62,913 nt of DNA from assembly GCA_047614005.1 (NCBI GenBank), contig JBLHIK010000001.1, forward strand, positions 1 to 62,913. Reading direction: 5' to 3'. The DNA is from JBLHIK01 sp047614005. GTDB lineage: Bacteria; Patescibacteriota; Minisyncoccia; Phycocordibacterales; UBA1006. Positions 1 through 9,287 of the stretch are shown here, in pieces. Under the pieces are notes generated by a model. The model saw only the letters and a program-made list of their open reading frames with translations. It was not told the DNA's origin and ran no database searches. How positions within the stretch are numbered: the first letter of the stretch is position 1; the number at the start of each line of letters is the position of its first letter. The translations under genes were made by a program, and so were the position numbers.

Positions 1-947
1 GTAAGTGCTGATTTGAAACCAGTCACATGCATACCACCTTCTGCTGTATAGATGTTGTTGGCGAAAGGAACAATACGAGATGAAATATCATCAACATATT
101 GCAGAGCTATCTCTACACCTACATTTTCCGGTGTTTCTTTTTCAATATAGAAAATGTTTTTATGTATAGCTTTTTGGTCTTTGTTGTAATACTGAACAAG
201 AGACAAGAGACCTCCTTCAAAGTAGAACGTCTCGCTTGGCGCTTCATGTTCACTTTCGCTAAAGAAATAGAATTTACTTGTATCTATGTCTCCTTCTATT
301 TCTCGAGCATCAATAACAGTGATACGTAGTTTTTTTACTAAATATGCTTGTTGGCGAAGCTCTGTAACAATACGTTTGTAGTCAAAATCAATAGCATTAA
401 AAATAGTTTCATCAGGTCTAAAAGTGATAATAGTACCAGTACGATCTGACTTTCCAATCTTCTTTGTATCAGCTATTTTCTTTCCTATTGAATATTCCTG
501 TACATAGATACCTCCATCTCGATGAACCTCAGCCCGAGTAAGAGTAGAGAGAGCGTTTACTACCGAGGCACCTACACCATGCAAACCACCAGATACTTTA
601 TATCCATCACCTCCGAACTTACCTCCTGCATGAAGAGTCGTCATGATAGTTTCCAGAGCAGAAACCCCTGTCTTTCCATGTTTGTCTACTGGGATACCTC
701 GCCCATTATCTACAACACGAACAGTACTGTCAGGAAGTAGAGTAACTTCTACATGATCACAATATCCTGCCATAGCCTCATCTCGAGAGTTGTCAAAAAT
801 CTCACGTACAAGGTGATTAAGTCCATCTGGTCCAGTAGAACCAATATACATACCAGGACGTTTACGTACTGGCTCGAGTCCTTCGAGGACTGATATGTCT
901 TTTGCTGAATAACTTGATGTATCTTTTGAGTCTTTCTGTGATGCCAT
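1..947 (-). CDS. gyrB: DNA gyrase/topoisomerase IV subunit B, N-terminal part (runs off the window)
   Basis: ATPase subunit of a type IIA topoisomerase, which powers supercoiling or decatenation of DNA. The visible ~315 residues begin MASQKDSKDTSSYSAKDISV and carry the GHKL ATPase motifs: RKRPGMYIG, REIFDNSRDEA (Asn and Glu of motif N), VVDNGRGIP and HAGGKFGGDGYKVSGGLHGVG (residues ~115-135). The family usually has I where this protein has R in DNSRDEA. The transducer domain has begun where the window ends. The reading frame stays open to base 1, so the toprim and C-terminal parts lie outside. GyrB and ParE cannot be separated from this half alone; gyrB is the more common annotation. It is preceded by an AT-rich 89-bp gap after pheT and may be co-transcribed with it. 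Confidence 0.93.
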   Translation of the reverse strand, partial: MASQKDSKDTSSYSAKDISVLEGLEPVRKRPGMYIGSTGPDGLNHLVREIFDNSRDEAMAGYCDHVEVTLLPDSTVRVVDNGRGIPVDKHGKTGVSALETIMTTLHAGGKFGGDGYKVSGGLHGVGASVVNALSTLTRAEVHRDGGIYVQEYSIGKKIADTKKIGKSDRTGTIITFRPDETIFNAIDFDYKRIVTELRQQAYLVKKLRITVIDAREIEGDIDTSKFYFFSESEHEAPSETFYFEGGLLSLVQYYNKDQKAIHKNIFYIEKETPENVGVEIALQYVDDISSRIVPFANNIYTAEGGMHVTGFKSAL

Positions 948-1036
948 AATAAAACTGAATATATAATTAAAAAATAAAAGGCTAAAACCCTATTACCTCT
1001 CTAGTATAGCAAAAAAATATCAATTTGAATATGTTA

Positions 1037-2926
1037 TTATCGCACTTCCCAACCCTCTGAAGTGATATTTTCTTCAAGTTTTTTCATAATCAATCCCACC
1101 TTTTCGTCAGTAAGTGTTTCTTTAGATGATTGAAATACCAAACGATACGCGCGTGATATCTTGCCCTCTTTCTCGAATGTATCAATACACCTGGGATGAG
1201 TTGCAAGCAACTCTTCGTCTGAAGCAGAGAGAATATCCACAAGCTCTTTCTCTTCTACAGAAGAAGGCATCCAAACAGCAATATCTCTTACAATATATGG
1301 AAAGAGAGACCATGGATGGAAACCACTTTTCCTTTGAAGAGTAATATCAGAAAGCAAAACGTCCGATGAGGCATTTTCAAGAGAAAAATCTGCAAGGTTA
1401 TACTCTCTTACATTTTCACTTTCTTTATATGAAATATTTCCAAAGATTTCTTCTATTTTTTCATGAATATCATTGAGTTTATTTTTCCATTCTTCTTTTT
1501 TATCTTTTCCTTTATTTACTCCAAGTATAAGGTGTCTTTCTTCGGACGGAATAAACACTGTTCCTATTTCAAATAGAAACACCATCTCACCTCCTAAGAG
1601 TTCGCTAAAAGAAACATTGCGTGCAAGTGCGTCACTAAAACCAGACGCCAGGTTTTCTCGAAGATGACTCTTGTCTTTAGAAAAAGGATTCAAGAGAGCC
1701 ATCTTTCCTTTACTTTCAAATGTATATGTCAAAATATCATAATACCCTTCCTTGATAAGCAAGTCTCGAAGAAATCGCTCAAGAACAAAACTCTCATCAT
1801 GAGATATCGGTGCTATATGATTTGGAACTAGAGGCTTTATAGAGTTGTAGCCATATATGCGCCCTACCTCCTCTATGACATCTTCAGGGATAGAAACATC
1901 AAGCCTATCTTTAGGGATGGATACCTTCCACGAATCATCAGAAAAAGTAACAGCCCATTTCAATGCAGTAAAAATATTTTCAATATCATCTTGCATGAAC
2001 GTCGTACCTAAAAGACTATTGATATGAGCAAGAGAAATATCAACCGTTCTTTTTTCTTGTACTTCTTGATATGTGTCAGCAATAGTACTCACAAGAGTAT
2101 TTTCATTTCCTGAAAAACTCAATATATAATTTGTCAGTACCTCCATAGCAAGAGTCGCTCTCTCTGGAGTGAGATTGTTTTCATATCTCTTACTTGCATC
2201 AGTATGAAGCTTCATAGTGCGCGCTGTGGCTCTTGTCGATAGAGGTTTAAAGTTCGCAACTTCTATAAGAATATTTTTTGTATGATCATCTACTTGAGCC
2301 TTTATACCCCCCTTAATTCCAGCAAGTGCCAAAGGGGCGATACTATCTGCAATCACTACCATAGAAATATCAAGAGCTCGAGGTTCTTCTTCTCCCAAAA
2401 GAGTGATGATTTCTCCCTCTTTGGCATATCGTACGCAAATATCACCTTCGACTTTATCAGCATCAAAAACATGTGTTGGATTGTTTGTCTCAAAGAGTGC
2501 AATATTCGTAGCATCCACCACAGCGTTAATAGAGCGATTACCTGTATTCTCTAGAAATTCAATATACTCTTGTGGCGTTTCTGTGAAAGATATATTTTCT
2601 ATGAGGCGAAGCATGTATCTACGAACTTCTTTTGTTTCGAGAGTTATCATAGGAGCTTCAAGAGATTCGCTATACTGAACCGTTGGAGATACGTCTTCCT
2701 TGCATTCTTGTGAAGTAAGAGCACTCACTTCTCTAGCAACTCCAATATGACACAGACAGTCCCCCGCTCTGTTGGGCAGGACATCAATATCTATGATAGT
2801 GTCATTTCCTTTTGCTTCCAATCCTTCAAGTTCAAAAGAATGAAGCGAGAGCAAATCAGCCACTTTATCTACCGATGGAAGTGGAGTATCAAAATATTTT
2901 GAAAGATGTTTATAGCTGATTTTCAT
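1037..2926 (-). CDS. pheT: Phenylalanine--tRNA ligase beta subunit, short form
   Basis: Beta chain of the (alpha-beta)2 phenylalanyl-tRNA synthetase, which charges tRNA-Phe in the cytoplasm. At 629 aa it is far shorter than the usual ~790-800. The N-terminus (MKISYKHLSKYFDTPLPSVD) runs within about 50 residues directly into the IDIDVLPNRAGDCL core. The EMAP/OB-fold tRNA-binding domain normally inserted there is therefore missing. The B3/B4 editing region, the B5 domain (with RATARTMKLHTDASKRYENN) and the C-terminal FDX-ACB anticodon-binding domain (PYIVRDIAVWMP to SEGWEVR) are present. It starts 3 bp after the pheS stop, so the two are surely co-transcribed. The loss looks like clean domain reduction rather than decay, since the frame is open and the rest is well conserved. 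Confidence 0.95.
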   Translation of the reverse strand: MKISYKHLSKYFDTPLPSVDKVADLLSLHSFELEGLEAKGNDTIIDIDVLPNRAGDCLCHIGVAREVSALTSQECKEDVSPTVQYSESLEAPMITLETKEVRRYMLRLIENISFTETPQEYIEFLENTGNRSINAVVDATNIALFETNNPTHVFDADKVEGDICVRYAKEGEIITLLGEEEPRALDISMVVIADSIAPLALAGIKGGIKAQVDDHTKNILIEVANFKPLSTRATARTMKLHTDASKRYENNLTPERATLAMEVLTNYILSFSGNENTLVSTIADTYQEVQEKRTVDISLAHINSLLGTTFMQDDIENIFTALKWAVTFSDDSWKVSIPKDRLDVSIPEDVIEEVGRIYGYNSIKPLVPNHIAPISHDESFVLERFLRDLLIKEGYYDILTYTFESKGKMALLNPFSKDKSHLRENLASGFSDALARNVSFSELLGGEMVFLFEIGTVFIPSEERHLILGVNKGKDKKEEWKNKLNDIHEKIEEIFGNISYKESENVREYNLADFSLENASSDVLLSDITLQRKSGFHPWSLFPYIVRDIAVWMPSSVEEKELVDILSASDEELLATHPRCIDTFEKEGKISRAYRLVFQSSKETLTDEKVGLIMKKLEENITSEGWEVR

Positions 2927-2929
2927 AAT

Positions 2930-3637
2930 TTATATAATACTTGTATTAAACCTAGCATCTCCTCCATAGCTATATCGAACATCAGATACGCCGTATTTCA
3001 TCATCATAAGTCTATCGAGACCAATACCAAAGGCAAAACCTTGGTATTTTTTACTATCTATTCCAGCAGATTCTAATACAGATGGATGTACCATACCTGC
3101 ACCTAAGAGTTCTAGCCACTTTTCTTTGAAAATAATGTCTACTTCGACGCCAGGTTCAACAAAAGGGAAAAAACCAGGACGAAATCTCATCTCCGTTTCT
3201 TCTCCGAGGAATTTTTTCAGAAATGTCTCCAAGACCCCTCTTAAATGAGCAAGAGTGATATTTTCTCCTACCATCAGACCTTCAATCTGGTGAAATTGCG
3301 CCTCGTGAGTTGCATCGGTTGCTTCATTGCGAAATACTTTTCCTGGAACAATAATAGCAAAAGGAGGTTGATTGTTCTCCATATATCGTATTTGCACTGA
3401 CGATGTATGGGTACGCAATACATAAGGGCGACCTTCATCATCTTTTTTTGGTACGAAAAAAGTATCTTGCATATCTCGAGCAGGATGATCTTTAGGAACA
3501 TTGAGTGCATCAAAATTGTGCCACTGGTCTTCCATTTGTGGACCAGCTACTACAGAAAAACCAAGGTCTTCAAATATTTGAACTGCTTCATACATAACAG
3601 CATGAAGAGGATGAATGTGCGACTTCTTTTCTTTCAT
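2930..3637 (-). CDS. pheS: Phenylalanine--tRNA ligase alpha subunit, minimal form
   Basis: Catalytic alpha chain of PheRS. It has only 235 aa against the usual ~330-350. The N-terminal coiled-coil arm that contacts tRNA is absent and the protein begins directly at the class II catalytic fold (HPLHAVMYEAVQIFEDLGF). Class II motif 2 (VFRNEATDATHEAQFHQIEG) and motif 3 (GFAFGIGLDRLMMMKYGV) are intact, so catalysis should be preserved. The ATG lies 17 bp after the trhO stop. Its own extended -10 element (TGA-TACGAT) ends 6 nt before the ATG, which suggests leaderless transcription as well as possible read-through from trhO. Together with the shortened PheT this gives an unusually small PheRS. Confidence 0.95.
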   Translation of the reverse strand: MKEKKSHIHPLHAVMYEAVQIFEDLGFSVVAGPQMEDQWHNFDALNVPKDHPARDMQDTFFVPKKDDEGRPYVLRTHTSSVQIRYMENNQPPFAIIVPGKVFRNEATDATHEAQFHQIEGLMVGENITLAHLRGVLETFLKKFLGEETEMRFRPGFFPFVEPGVEVDIIFKEKWLELLGAGMVHPSVLESAGIDSKKYQGFAFGIGLDRLMMMKYGVSDVRYSYGGDARFNTSII

Positions 3638-3643
3638 ATTTCT

Positions 3644-3652
3644 ATCGTATCA
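3644..3652 (-). promoter_or_regulatory. Extended -10 promoter element directly before pheS
   Basis: On the minus strand TGA-TACGAT is followed by 6 nt and then the pheS ATG at 3637. With normal spacing, transcription would start at or next to the A of the start codon. There is no Shine-Dalgarno. This is one of a recurring set. Confidence 0.45.
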
Positions 3653-3654
3653 CA

Positions 3655-4608
3655 CTATCTCATTTTTTTTGCTTTGAGTTTTTGTTTTTTAGAAAAAAAT
3701 TGTTTTATTTTCCCGATGATTCCAGTACACTCTGGACACCCTACTCTGTCACATCCTTCGCTACAACTATCACATGCAAGGAATTGTTTGTCACACATTG
3801 AATAAATACAGTTCACATACACGTCGTTTGGAGCGTGGCATTTTGAACATTGTGACAATATCTCGTGCTTTTCGCTATCTGTTTCAAAACCTATAGCAAC
3901 CCTGTTATCAAAAACATAGAGCTTTCCTTTAAAATCCTCATTAGGATATTTTTCCATATATGACACGATACCTCCATCGAGCTGATAGACATCAGAAAAC
4001 CCTTCATTGACGAGAAATCCACTCGCTTTTTCACATCGTATTCCACCAGTACATACTGTTACTACTGTCTTATCTCGTAAGTGTTCGAGACCAGATAAGA
4101 GTTCTGGCAAATCTTTAAATGAATCCATAGGCGGACACACTGATCCTTCAAAATTACCAATGATGTGTTCATAAGCATTTCTCATGTCAACAATAGTAAA
4201 TTCTCTATCGGAATGAATCCACTCATGAAGGGTCTCAGGTGAGAGTTTCTTTCCTGTTGTATGTTCTGGTGAAAAATCTGTATCCCCAAGACCGAGAGTT
4301 ACTATCTCGTCTCGAATTTTTATTGAGAGTTTTGGAAAAGCACTTCCAATGCCTCCGCTCCTCTTCCAGTGTATATCAGAGAATTTTTCTTGTGAATTCA
4401 TCCAGTCAATATATTTTTGTATATTCTCCCTAGCACCTTCGAAAGTTCCATTGATTCCCTCGTGGGCAACTATTGTACGCCCAGTAAGAACAAGCTCTCT
4501 GCACTTTTGTATCTGATCTTCTTTGAAGGCTTCAACATCTGGAATATCTGTATATTTATAAAATAAAACAATTTCATAATTTTTATTATCTTCTTTCGTC
4601 TGATTCAT
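3655..4608 (-). CDS. trhO: tRNA uridine(34) hydroxylase TrhO (YceA family, rhodanese fold)
   Basis: 317 aa. The TrhO family hydroxylates uridine-34 of tRNAs in an oxygen-dependent step towards 5-oxyacetyl/methoxy-uridine wobble modification. The N-terminal acylphosphatase-like domain contains TIVAHEGINGTFEG. The rhodanese domain (residues ~125-220) carries the active-site loop VCTGGIRCEKASGFL, and the C-terminal cysteine-rich region (CSKCHAPNDVYVNC, CDKQFLACDSC) could bind metal. Length and motif order match the family. The ATG at 4608 sits 7 nt after a -10 hexamer (TATCAT), itself 17 bp from a -35 (TTGCAG), so the message is probably leaderless. It heads the trhO-pheS-pheT run. Confidence 0.93.
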   Translation of the reverse strand: MNQTKEDNKNYEIVLFYKYTDIPDVEAFKEDQIQKCRELVLTGRTIVAHEGINGTFEGARENIQKYIDWMNSQEKFSDIHWKRSGGIGSAFPKLSIKIRDEIVTLGLGDTDFSPEHTTGKKLSPETLHEWIHSDREFTIVDMRNAYEHIIGNFEGSVCPPMDSFKDLPELLSGLEHLRDKTVVTVCTGGIRCEKASGFLVNEGFSDVYQLDGGIVSYMEKYPNEDFKGKLYVFDNRVAIGFETDSEKHEILSQCSKCHAPNDVYVNCIYSMCDKQFLACDSCSEGCDRVGCPECTGIIGKIKQFFSKKQKLKAKKMR

Positions 4609-4615
4609 AAAAGAT

Positions 4616-4644
4616 ATGATATGTTAAAAAACAATACACTGCAA
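4616..4644 (-). promoter_or_regulatory. Promoter of trhO
   Basis: Minus strand: TTGCAG at 4639-4644, a 17-bp spacer, and TATCAT at 4616-4621, ending 7 nt before the trhO ATG. The expected transcription start falls on or beside the start codon. The promoter is divergent from the one at 4658-4686. Confidence 0.5.
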
Positions 4645-4657
4645 GGCATGTAATGTA

Positions 4658-4686
4658 TTTACATTCGACACTCAATATAGTATAAT
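4658..4686 (+). promoter_or_regulatory. Promoter of the 162-aa orphan gene
   Basis: TTTACA (4658-4663), a 17-bp spacer, and a perfect TATAAT (4681-4686) on the plus strand. The predicted start near 4693 gives a leader of about 39 nt before the ATG at 4732. Confidence 0.55.
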
Positions 4687-4731
4687 AAAATTAAGAAATT
4701 GTTCTTAATAAAACCTTATAAAATTATAATT

Positions 4732-5220
4732 ATGGAAACCTCAGTTATTGAAACTCCAACAAAAGATTTTATTGCTGCGTATTGGATATGTAGCAATTTA
4801 AGAAAACAAGGGCAGATAAAATCATTTGAGAATTTTTTAAATAAGATGAAGCATCTCCCTGATAATATCTGGGATAAAATTCATCAATACAAAGAAAAGA
4901 AAGAAAATAGAAAAGAGGGAGAATGTTTCTACCCAATAACAAAGGGAGACAAATGGTCTATTGGTCTTAATCCTATTTTAAATTTTTTTAATGATATTAT
5001 TCAAGGAAATGTTACTGAAAGAGATGAGATTATGCAATCAATATCTATTGATTGCATTCTATACTTCCTTAAGGTAAATAATTTTTGCCTTAAGGAAAAC
5101 ATGAAAGTAATCACTAGGCACGTAGCAAGACACCTTAACTCATATGGGATTTATCTTTCTTTTTCTGAGGTTTTTATCCTTCTCGCTGAACTTGAAGATA
5201 AAAAATTAGAAGAGGTCTAA
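4732..5220 (+). CDS. Hypothetical protein (162 aa)
   Basis: I do not recognise this protein. It is soluble and mostly helical by composition, begins METSVIETPTKDFIAAYWIC and has no membrane segment or signal peptide. The middle has a lysine-rich stretch (HQYKEKKENRKEGE) followed by a more hydrophobic half (SISIDCILYFLKVNNF). I chose the ATG at 4732 over an in-frame TTG at 4699. The promoter at 4658-4686 would place the transcription start very near the TTG, and the ATG fits normal usage here. It is a plus-strand singleton between minus-strand housekeeping genes, with its own promoter and terminator, so it is an autonomous transcription unit. Confidence 0.7.
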   Translation: METSVIETPTKDFIAAYWICSNLRKQGQIKSFENFLNKMKHLPDNIWDKIHQYKEKKENRKEGECFYPITKGDKWSIGLNPILNFFNDIIQGNVTERDEIMQSISIDCILYFLKVNNFCLKENMKVITRHVARHLNSYGIYLSFSEVFILLAELEDKKLEEV

Positions 5221-5237
5221 TACCATAATTATTCTTT

Positions 5238-5270
5238 AAAAAAGCCAAGGTATTTTACTTTGGCTTTTTC
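5238..5270. terminator. Bidirectional intrinsic terminator
   Basis: Stem of about 14 bp (AAAAAGCCAAGGTA against TACTTTGGCTTTTT, one G-U pair) with a 3-nt loop and T-runs on both strands. It ends the 162-aa gene. Confidence 0.8.
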
Positions 5271-5304
5271 TTATGCAATGTATTTTATCTGATATACTTA
5301 TAAT

Positions 5305-5421
5305 ATGAAAAAGATATCATTGGCTGTTGTCACAATATCACTTATCCTTATTGGAGTAGGTTTCTTCCTTGCATACAACGACAATGGCCCTACTACTCAA
5401 GATACGAATGCTTCTCTCTAA
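5305..5421 (+). CDS. Possible 38-aa single-pass membrane peptide
   Basis: Short frame reading MKKISLAVVTISLILIGVGF and continuing FLAYNDNGPTTQDTNASL: a two-lysine N-terminus, one ~20-residue hydrophobic helix and a short polar tail. This is what a small inner-membrane protein looks like. Its stop codon overlaps the last bases of the convergent helicase gene by 4 bp. A similar 37-aa frame lies at 38218-38331. No function can be assigned, and coding status rests only on composition. Confidence 0.35.
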   Translation: MKKISLAVVTISLILIGVGFFLAYNDNGPTTQDTNASL

Positions 5422-8400
5422 CACTTCCCTTCAAGTAAATCATCCACAAACTCCATAGTTCCTTTGTAATCTTGTGAATATTTTGAAATATCTGGAAAAT
5501 CTAAATTCTTTATTTTTTCAAAAACTATATCAATAAGCTTTTTTAATTTCTCTATTTTTTGATCTTCAAAAGGTATTATCATGCTACCAAGCTCTCCATT
5601 TTTCTTTGGCTCGACGAAGAGAAATTCTCCATGACTCACTTCATATTTCCCTTTAAAATCTCGGGAGTTTTCAATAAGCAGTTTATAAAACATCATTTGG
5701 TTTTCATATGACCAGTATTTGAGCTTGTCATCACTCTCTTTTTCCAACACCTTTCCAGTCTTAAAATCATACACCGATATAGATTCTCCCTTATCGAGAA
5801 TATCTATCTTTCCAGAAAGAAGAGCATCTCCTACTACCACTCCTGGCCATGAGAAAGAATATTCGCTTTCAAAAGATGGTTGTATGGTTTTTTTATATCT
5901 TTCATAAAATTGCTTCAGTACTGCATTACCTTTTTCTATATATCTCTTTTTATCTTGTTCACTAATACGAGCTCTTTGCATTTCATTTTCAAATACTGTT
6001 TGTACATAAGAAAAAGCAGGAGGTTTTGTATCAAGTTTTGTTTTTACTACAGACATCTCAAGCGCCTTGTGCACAGCAGAACCAAACACATTTGAAACGC
6101 TCATGGGCTGAGGAAATCTCAAAATATTATTTTCAAAAAAAGCAACAGGACCACCGTATTTTAGATTGAGAAAGTTATTGAAATGAGTCACACTCATGCG
6201 ATAGTTCTCTAGGATGGGTTGCAAGAGCGCTTTTTCATCCGCCACAAAAGAACCTTTTGTGTAGTCAGGTACTGTCATTTGTAGAACAGGAGTGAGCTTG
6301 AGATTATCAATATCTTCATGAATACATTCTGCTTCCCTTCCAGCTAAAAAGCTCACTATTTCTTGCTCTTTTCCATTGTCTTTTTTGTTATGTGAAAAAA
6401 TAAAGAGATTATTCTTTGCGCGAGTAAGAGCTACAAAAAACAAACGTCTCTTATCATCCTCTGTGTCTCCCGCAGGAGAGAGAGGTAGGTTTTCTGGTAG
6501 CTTGAGTGTATTGCGTGAGTTATTGCTCTCCCACATGTCTTTTTGGGCCGATACGATACATACAGTGTGATACTCGAGCCCTTTTGCTTTGTGAGCAGAA
6601 AGAAGATTGACGGCATCATGCCCTCCCACAAAAGGACTTGTATCGTTTACGAACATATTGTTTTTCTCATGTATGTCTACGAAAACCACAGCATCAGATA
6701 CCGAGAGGACGCGGCCTTGCCTATATTCACGAAGTGCTTTTATGAAAACGCGCAGTGCAGAAAGAAACCTCAGATACTCAAAGAGCTTTTCATCTTTCAT
6801 TTTGTCTGAAAAATAATACTCTTTGTACGGAGAGACAAAATCTCTCTCGAGAGTATTCTCACTCTCTTGCATATCTTCTTCTAAAATATTACTTTTTCCT
6901 ATGAGTGATTCGAGGATGTACTCGACTGGCTCATATTGAGAGCGCGTTGCTACTGAAAGCAGAAAATCTCCTATAGTGCGCAATTCTTCATGTTCACTTT
7001 CCAAAATCTCGCTCATCCAGTCTGTCTCTTTTTCTTTGCTATTCTTTTTATATACACTACGAGATATTTGCCATATATATTTTCGTGGAATATTCCAAAA
7101 AGGAAATGAGAGTATTTCCTGCAAAAGAGCATCTCTTTGTGAATCATCAATATCCGTTTGCAGAGATACATCACAAAAACGAAGCATCACAATGAGCTGC
7201 CGTATATGCTCTTCCATAAGAACATTTTGTTGTCTTTCATACATGAGTGGTATTTTCGCTTCATGAAAATATGGCACAAGAGAAGAAAGCTCTTTGTGAT
7301 TACGAGCAATTACCGCAATGTCACTATAAGGCACACCTTCAGCATGTACCTCTTCTATTTTTTGTACAAGAGAGTGAAACTCATGTACTTGAGACGAATA
7401 TCCAAAGTGAGCAACCTTTCCTTCTATGCGTTCTGGGTTTTTTGCAGTCAATACTTTTTCTATGTCATCATACATATTTTCAAGGCGCTCTTCTCCTTCT
7501 TGTATAATATCTCGAGAGAGATTGAGGATGTCTTGAGTAGAGCGATAGTTATCTGTCATGGTGATGAGCTTTACATCATCATAGCGTTCTTTAAATTCCA
7601 TAATATGAGAAAGCTCTGCGCCTTGGAAGCGATAGATAGCCTGGTCGTCATCTCCTACTACGCAGATGTTTGGTTTGTTTTCATTATGATATGTATCAGA
7701 CAATGCTCTCACTATACGCATTTGAGCATCGTTGGTATCTTGAAATTCATCTACAAGCGTATAGAGGAATTGCTCCTGTAGCTCTGATCTAAGGGTCTCA
7801 TTTTCTTCAAGAGTGTGTACTACACGGACTATCATGTCGTCATAGTCATAATAACCTGACTGATACATCATATCCACATAAGAAGCATACATATCACTCG
7901 CTTCACGTAGAAGAGGTGCATAATACTGCGCAGTAAGAATATCTTTTTTATCTTTATCTTTTTTTATGTGATTTTTTTTCCATTCAGTAAGTGACTGTGT
8001 CTTTTCTGTTTCTTGCGCGATAGAGAGAGCTTTTTCAAGAGAAAGAAAGAGAACATCTCCAATAGCTTTAAAATAATGAGATGAGGTAGTGCTGTTTTTC
8101 TGAAAACTATCAAGAAGCTTTTGATACTCTCCTATAACTTTCTTTGAAAGTCTCTGACTACAAACCTCTTCTACTATGTCACCTACTTTTTTGAAAAATA
8201 GTTCATTTTCTGAAAGAATTGCATTGAAATCTTGAGGAGAGAGTCCACCTTTTTTCAAATCACGAATAAGGTTTTTCAAACTAGGTAAATGACTAAAACC
8301 TTTTTCAGGATGATATGATCGCAACAAGCTATCATGAGGAAGATTTTCAAATACTTCAGTAAAGATTTCGTGAGCAGTGAGCTCGTCAGCGGGAAGAAAA

Positions 8401-8750
8401 TGAGCACCATCAAAAAAGTATTCTGGATATCTCTCTATAATATGATTACAGAAGGCATGAAAAGTAAAGATACCTACCCTGTATGCCTCAGGACCTAAAA
8501 AACGAGAAAGTCTTTCTCTCATGTTGACAGCTCCCGCATCAGTAAAAGTAAGGCACAGTATTCCGTGACTTGGAGTATCTGTCTCTTTGAGAATATTTGC
8601 AACGCGAAGAGAAAGGACTTGTGTCTTTCCAGAACCAGGACCCGCCACTACCATCACGGGACCATCTATGGTATCCACTACTTCTTTTTGCTTGTCATTG
8701 AGACCATTATAGCTTGCTTCAAATTTCTTTTCATAATCAACTCGTTCCAT
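5418..8750 (-). CDS. UvrD/Rep-type DNA helicase fused to a RecB-like PD-(D/E)XK nuclease domain
   Basis: 1110-aa superfamily 1A helicase. The Q-motif (LNDKQKEVV), Walker A GPGSGKT (residues 37-43), motif Ia/III region, Walker B DEFQDTND, GDDDQAIYRFQGA and late motif VALTRAKNNLFIF are all present. The C-terminal ~200 residues form a Cas4/RecB-type nuclease, with GKIDILD and YDFKTGK (residues ~980-1000) giving the D, D and K of the active site. This is the layout of AddA/AdnA-type and many CPR repair helicases, so it probably resects or unwinds double-strand ends, possibly in place of RecBCD/AddAB. No partner subunit is next to it. An extended -10 (TGA-TATAAT) ends 6 nt before the ATG. Confidence 0.9.
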   Translation of the reverse strand: MERVDYEKKFEASYNGLNDKQKEVVDTIDGPVMVVAGPGSGKTQVLSLRVANILKETDTPSHGILCLTFTDAGAVNMRERLSRFLGPEAYRVGIFTFHAFCNHIIERYPEYFFDGAHFLPADELTAHEIFTEVFENLPHDSLLRSYHPEKGFSHLPSLKNLIRDLKKGGLSPQDFNAILSENELFFKKVGDIVEEVCSQRLSKKVIGEYQKLLDSFQKNSTTSSHYFKAIGDVLFLSLEKALSIAQETEKTQSLTEWKKNHIKKDKDKKDILTAQYYAPLLREASDMYASYVDMMYQSGYYDYDDMIVRVVHTLEENETLRSELQEQFLYTLVDEFQDTNDAQMRIVRALSDTYHNENKPNICVVGDDDQAIYRFQGAELSHIMEFKERYDDVKLITMTDNYRSTQDILNLSRDIIQEGEERLENMYDDIEKVLTAKNPERIEGKVAHFGYSSQVHEFHSLVQKIEEVHAEGVPYSDIAVIARNHKELSSLVPYFHEAKIPLMYERQQNVLMEEHIRQLIVMLRFCDVSLQTDIDDSQRDALLQEILSFPFWNIPRKYIWQISRSVYKKNSKEKETDWMSEILESEHEELRTIGDFLLSVATRSQYEPVEYILESLIGKSNILEEDMQESENTLERDFVSPYKEYYFSDKMKDEKLFEYLRFLSALRVFIKALREYRQGRVLSVSDAVVFVDIHEKNNMFVNDTSPFVGGHDAVNLLSAHKAKGLEYHTVCIVSAQKDMWESNNSRNTLKLPENLPLSPAGDTEDDKRRLFFVALTRAKNNLFIFSHNKKDNGKEQEIVSFLAGREAECIHEDIDNLKLTPVLQMTVPDYTKGSFVADEKALLQPILENYRMSVTHFNNFLNLKYGGPVAFFENNILRFPQPMSVSNVFGSAVHKALEMSVVKTKLDTKPPAFSYVQTVFENEMQRARISEQDKKRYIEKGNAVLKQFYERYKKTIQPSFESEYSFSWPGVVVGDALLSGKIDILDKGESISVYDFKTGKVLEKESDDKLKYWSYENQMMFYKLLIENSRDFKGKYEVSHGEFLFVEPKKNGELGSMIIPFEDQKIEKLKKLIDIVFEKIKNLDFPDISKYSQDYKGTMEFVDDLLEGKC

Positions 8751-8756
8751 GGGAGT

Positions 8757-8765
8757 ATTATATCA
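8757..8765 (-). promoter_or_regulatory. Extended -10 promoter element of the helicase-nuclease gene
   Basis: TGA-TATAAT on the minus strand, then 6 nt (ACTCCC) and the ATG at 8750. This is a perfect -10 consensus with extended TG, and it predicts a leaderless message. Confidence 0.6.
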
Positions 8766-8843
8766 CAAAGGTTGAGAGCGCTTATGTGTTTGCATTCATA
8801 TATTTAGAGGAGTATACTAAATATGAACCAATAATCTCGTACT

Positions 8844-9260
8844 ATGAAAATAAAAAATAAAGAAGTACCAATGACATTTGAAGAAGAATTTGGCTTCGAA
8901 GAAACTAAAGAAATGTTTTTAAAACAACATGTTGATTTATCTCCGTCTGATCGGAAGAAAAAACTAGAGGGGTGGGAAAAAGAACAAGAACAAAAACAAG
9001 CTGAGCAAAGAAGAGCATCTCTTCTATATAGCATCACTCTGCGCATCAGAAAGCTATCTGAATACCCTTCTCGAATAGAAGCAAAAGAGATAAAGCAAAA
9101 AATGCAAAATAAAGGCATTAGAATTAAGGAATGTGATTTAACAATTAATGAAAAAAATTGTTTTCACAAACTACTCAAAAAACGTCCTGAAGGGAAAAAA
9201 ACAAGGGACGAACGCAAAATTTGCAAGAAGCTCCCAGATCATTATCACACTGCTGCTTAA
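8844..9260 (+). CDS. Hypothetical charged protein (138 aa)
   Basis: I do not recognise this protein. It is highly charged and helical (KKKLEGWEKEQEQKQAEQRR, residues ~40-60), probably with a coiled coil, followed by a basic C-terminal half (KKRPEGKKTRDERK). There are no cysteine pairs and no membrane helix. It could be a small nucleic-acid-associated protein, but nothing specific supports that. It is a plus-strand singleton with a terminator-like hairpin downstream at 9288-9315. A TAATCT hexamer ends 6 nt before the ATG. Confidence 0.6.
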   Translation: MKIKNKEVPMTFEEEFGFEETKEMFLKQHVDLSPSDRKKKLEGWEKEQEQKQAEQRRASLLYSITLRIRKLSEYPSRIEAKEIKQKMQNKGIRIKECDLTINEKNCFHKLLKKRPEGKKTRDERKICKKLPDHYHTAA

Positions 9261-9287
9261 ACACTGCTGCGTGAAGTACAAAAAACT

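Noticed and set aside
5299..5304. TATAAT immediately before the 38-aa frame as its promoter
   Set aside because: The hexamer abuts the ATG, so transcription would begin inside the frame; spacing is wrong even for a leaderless message.
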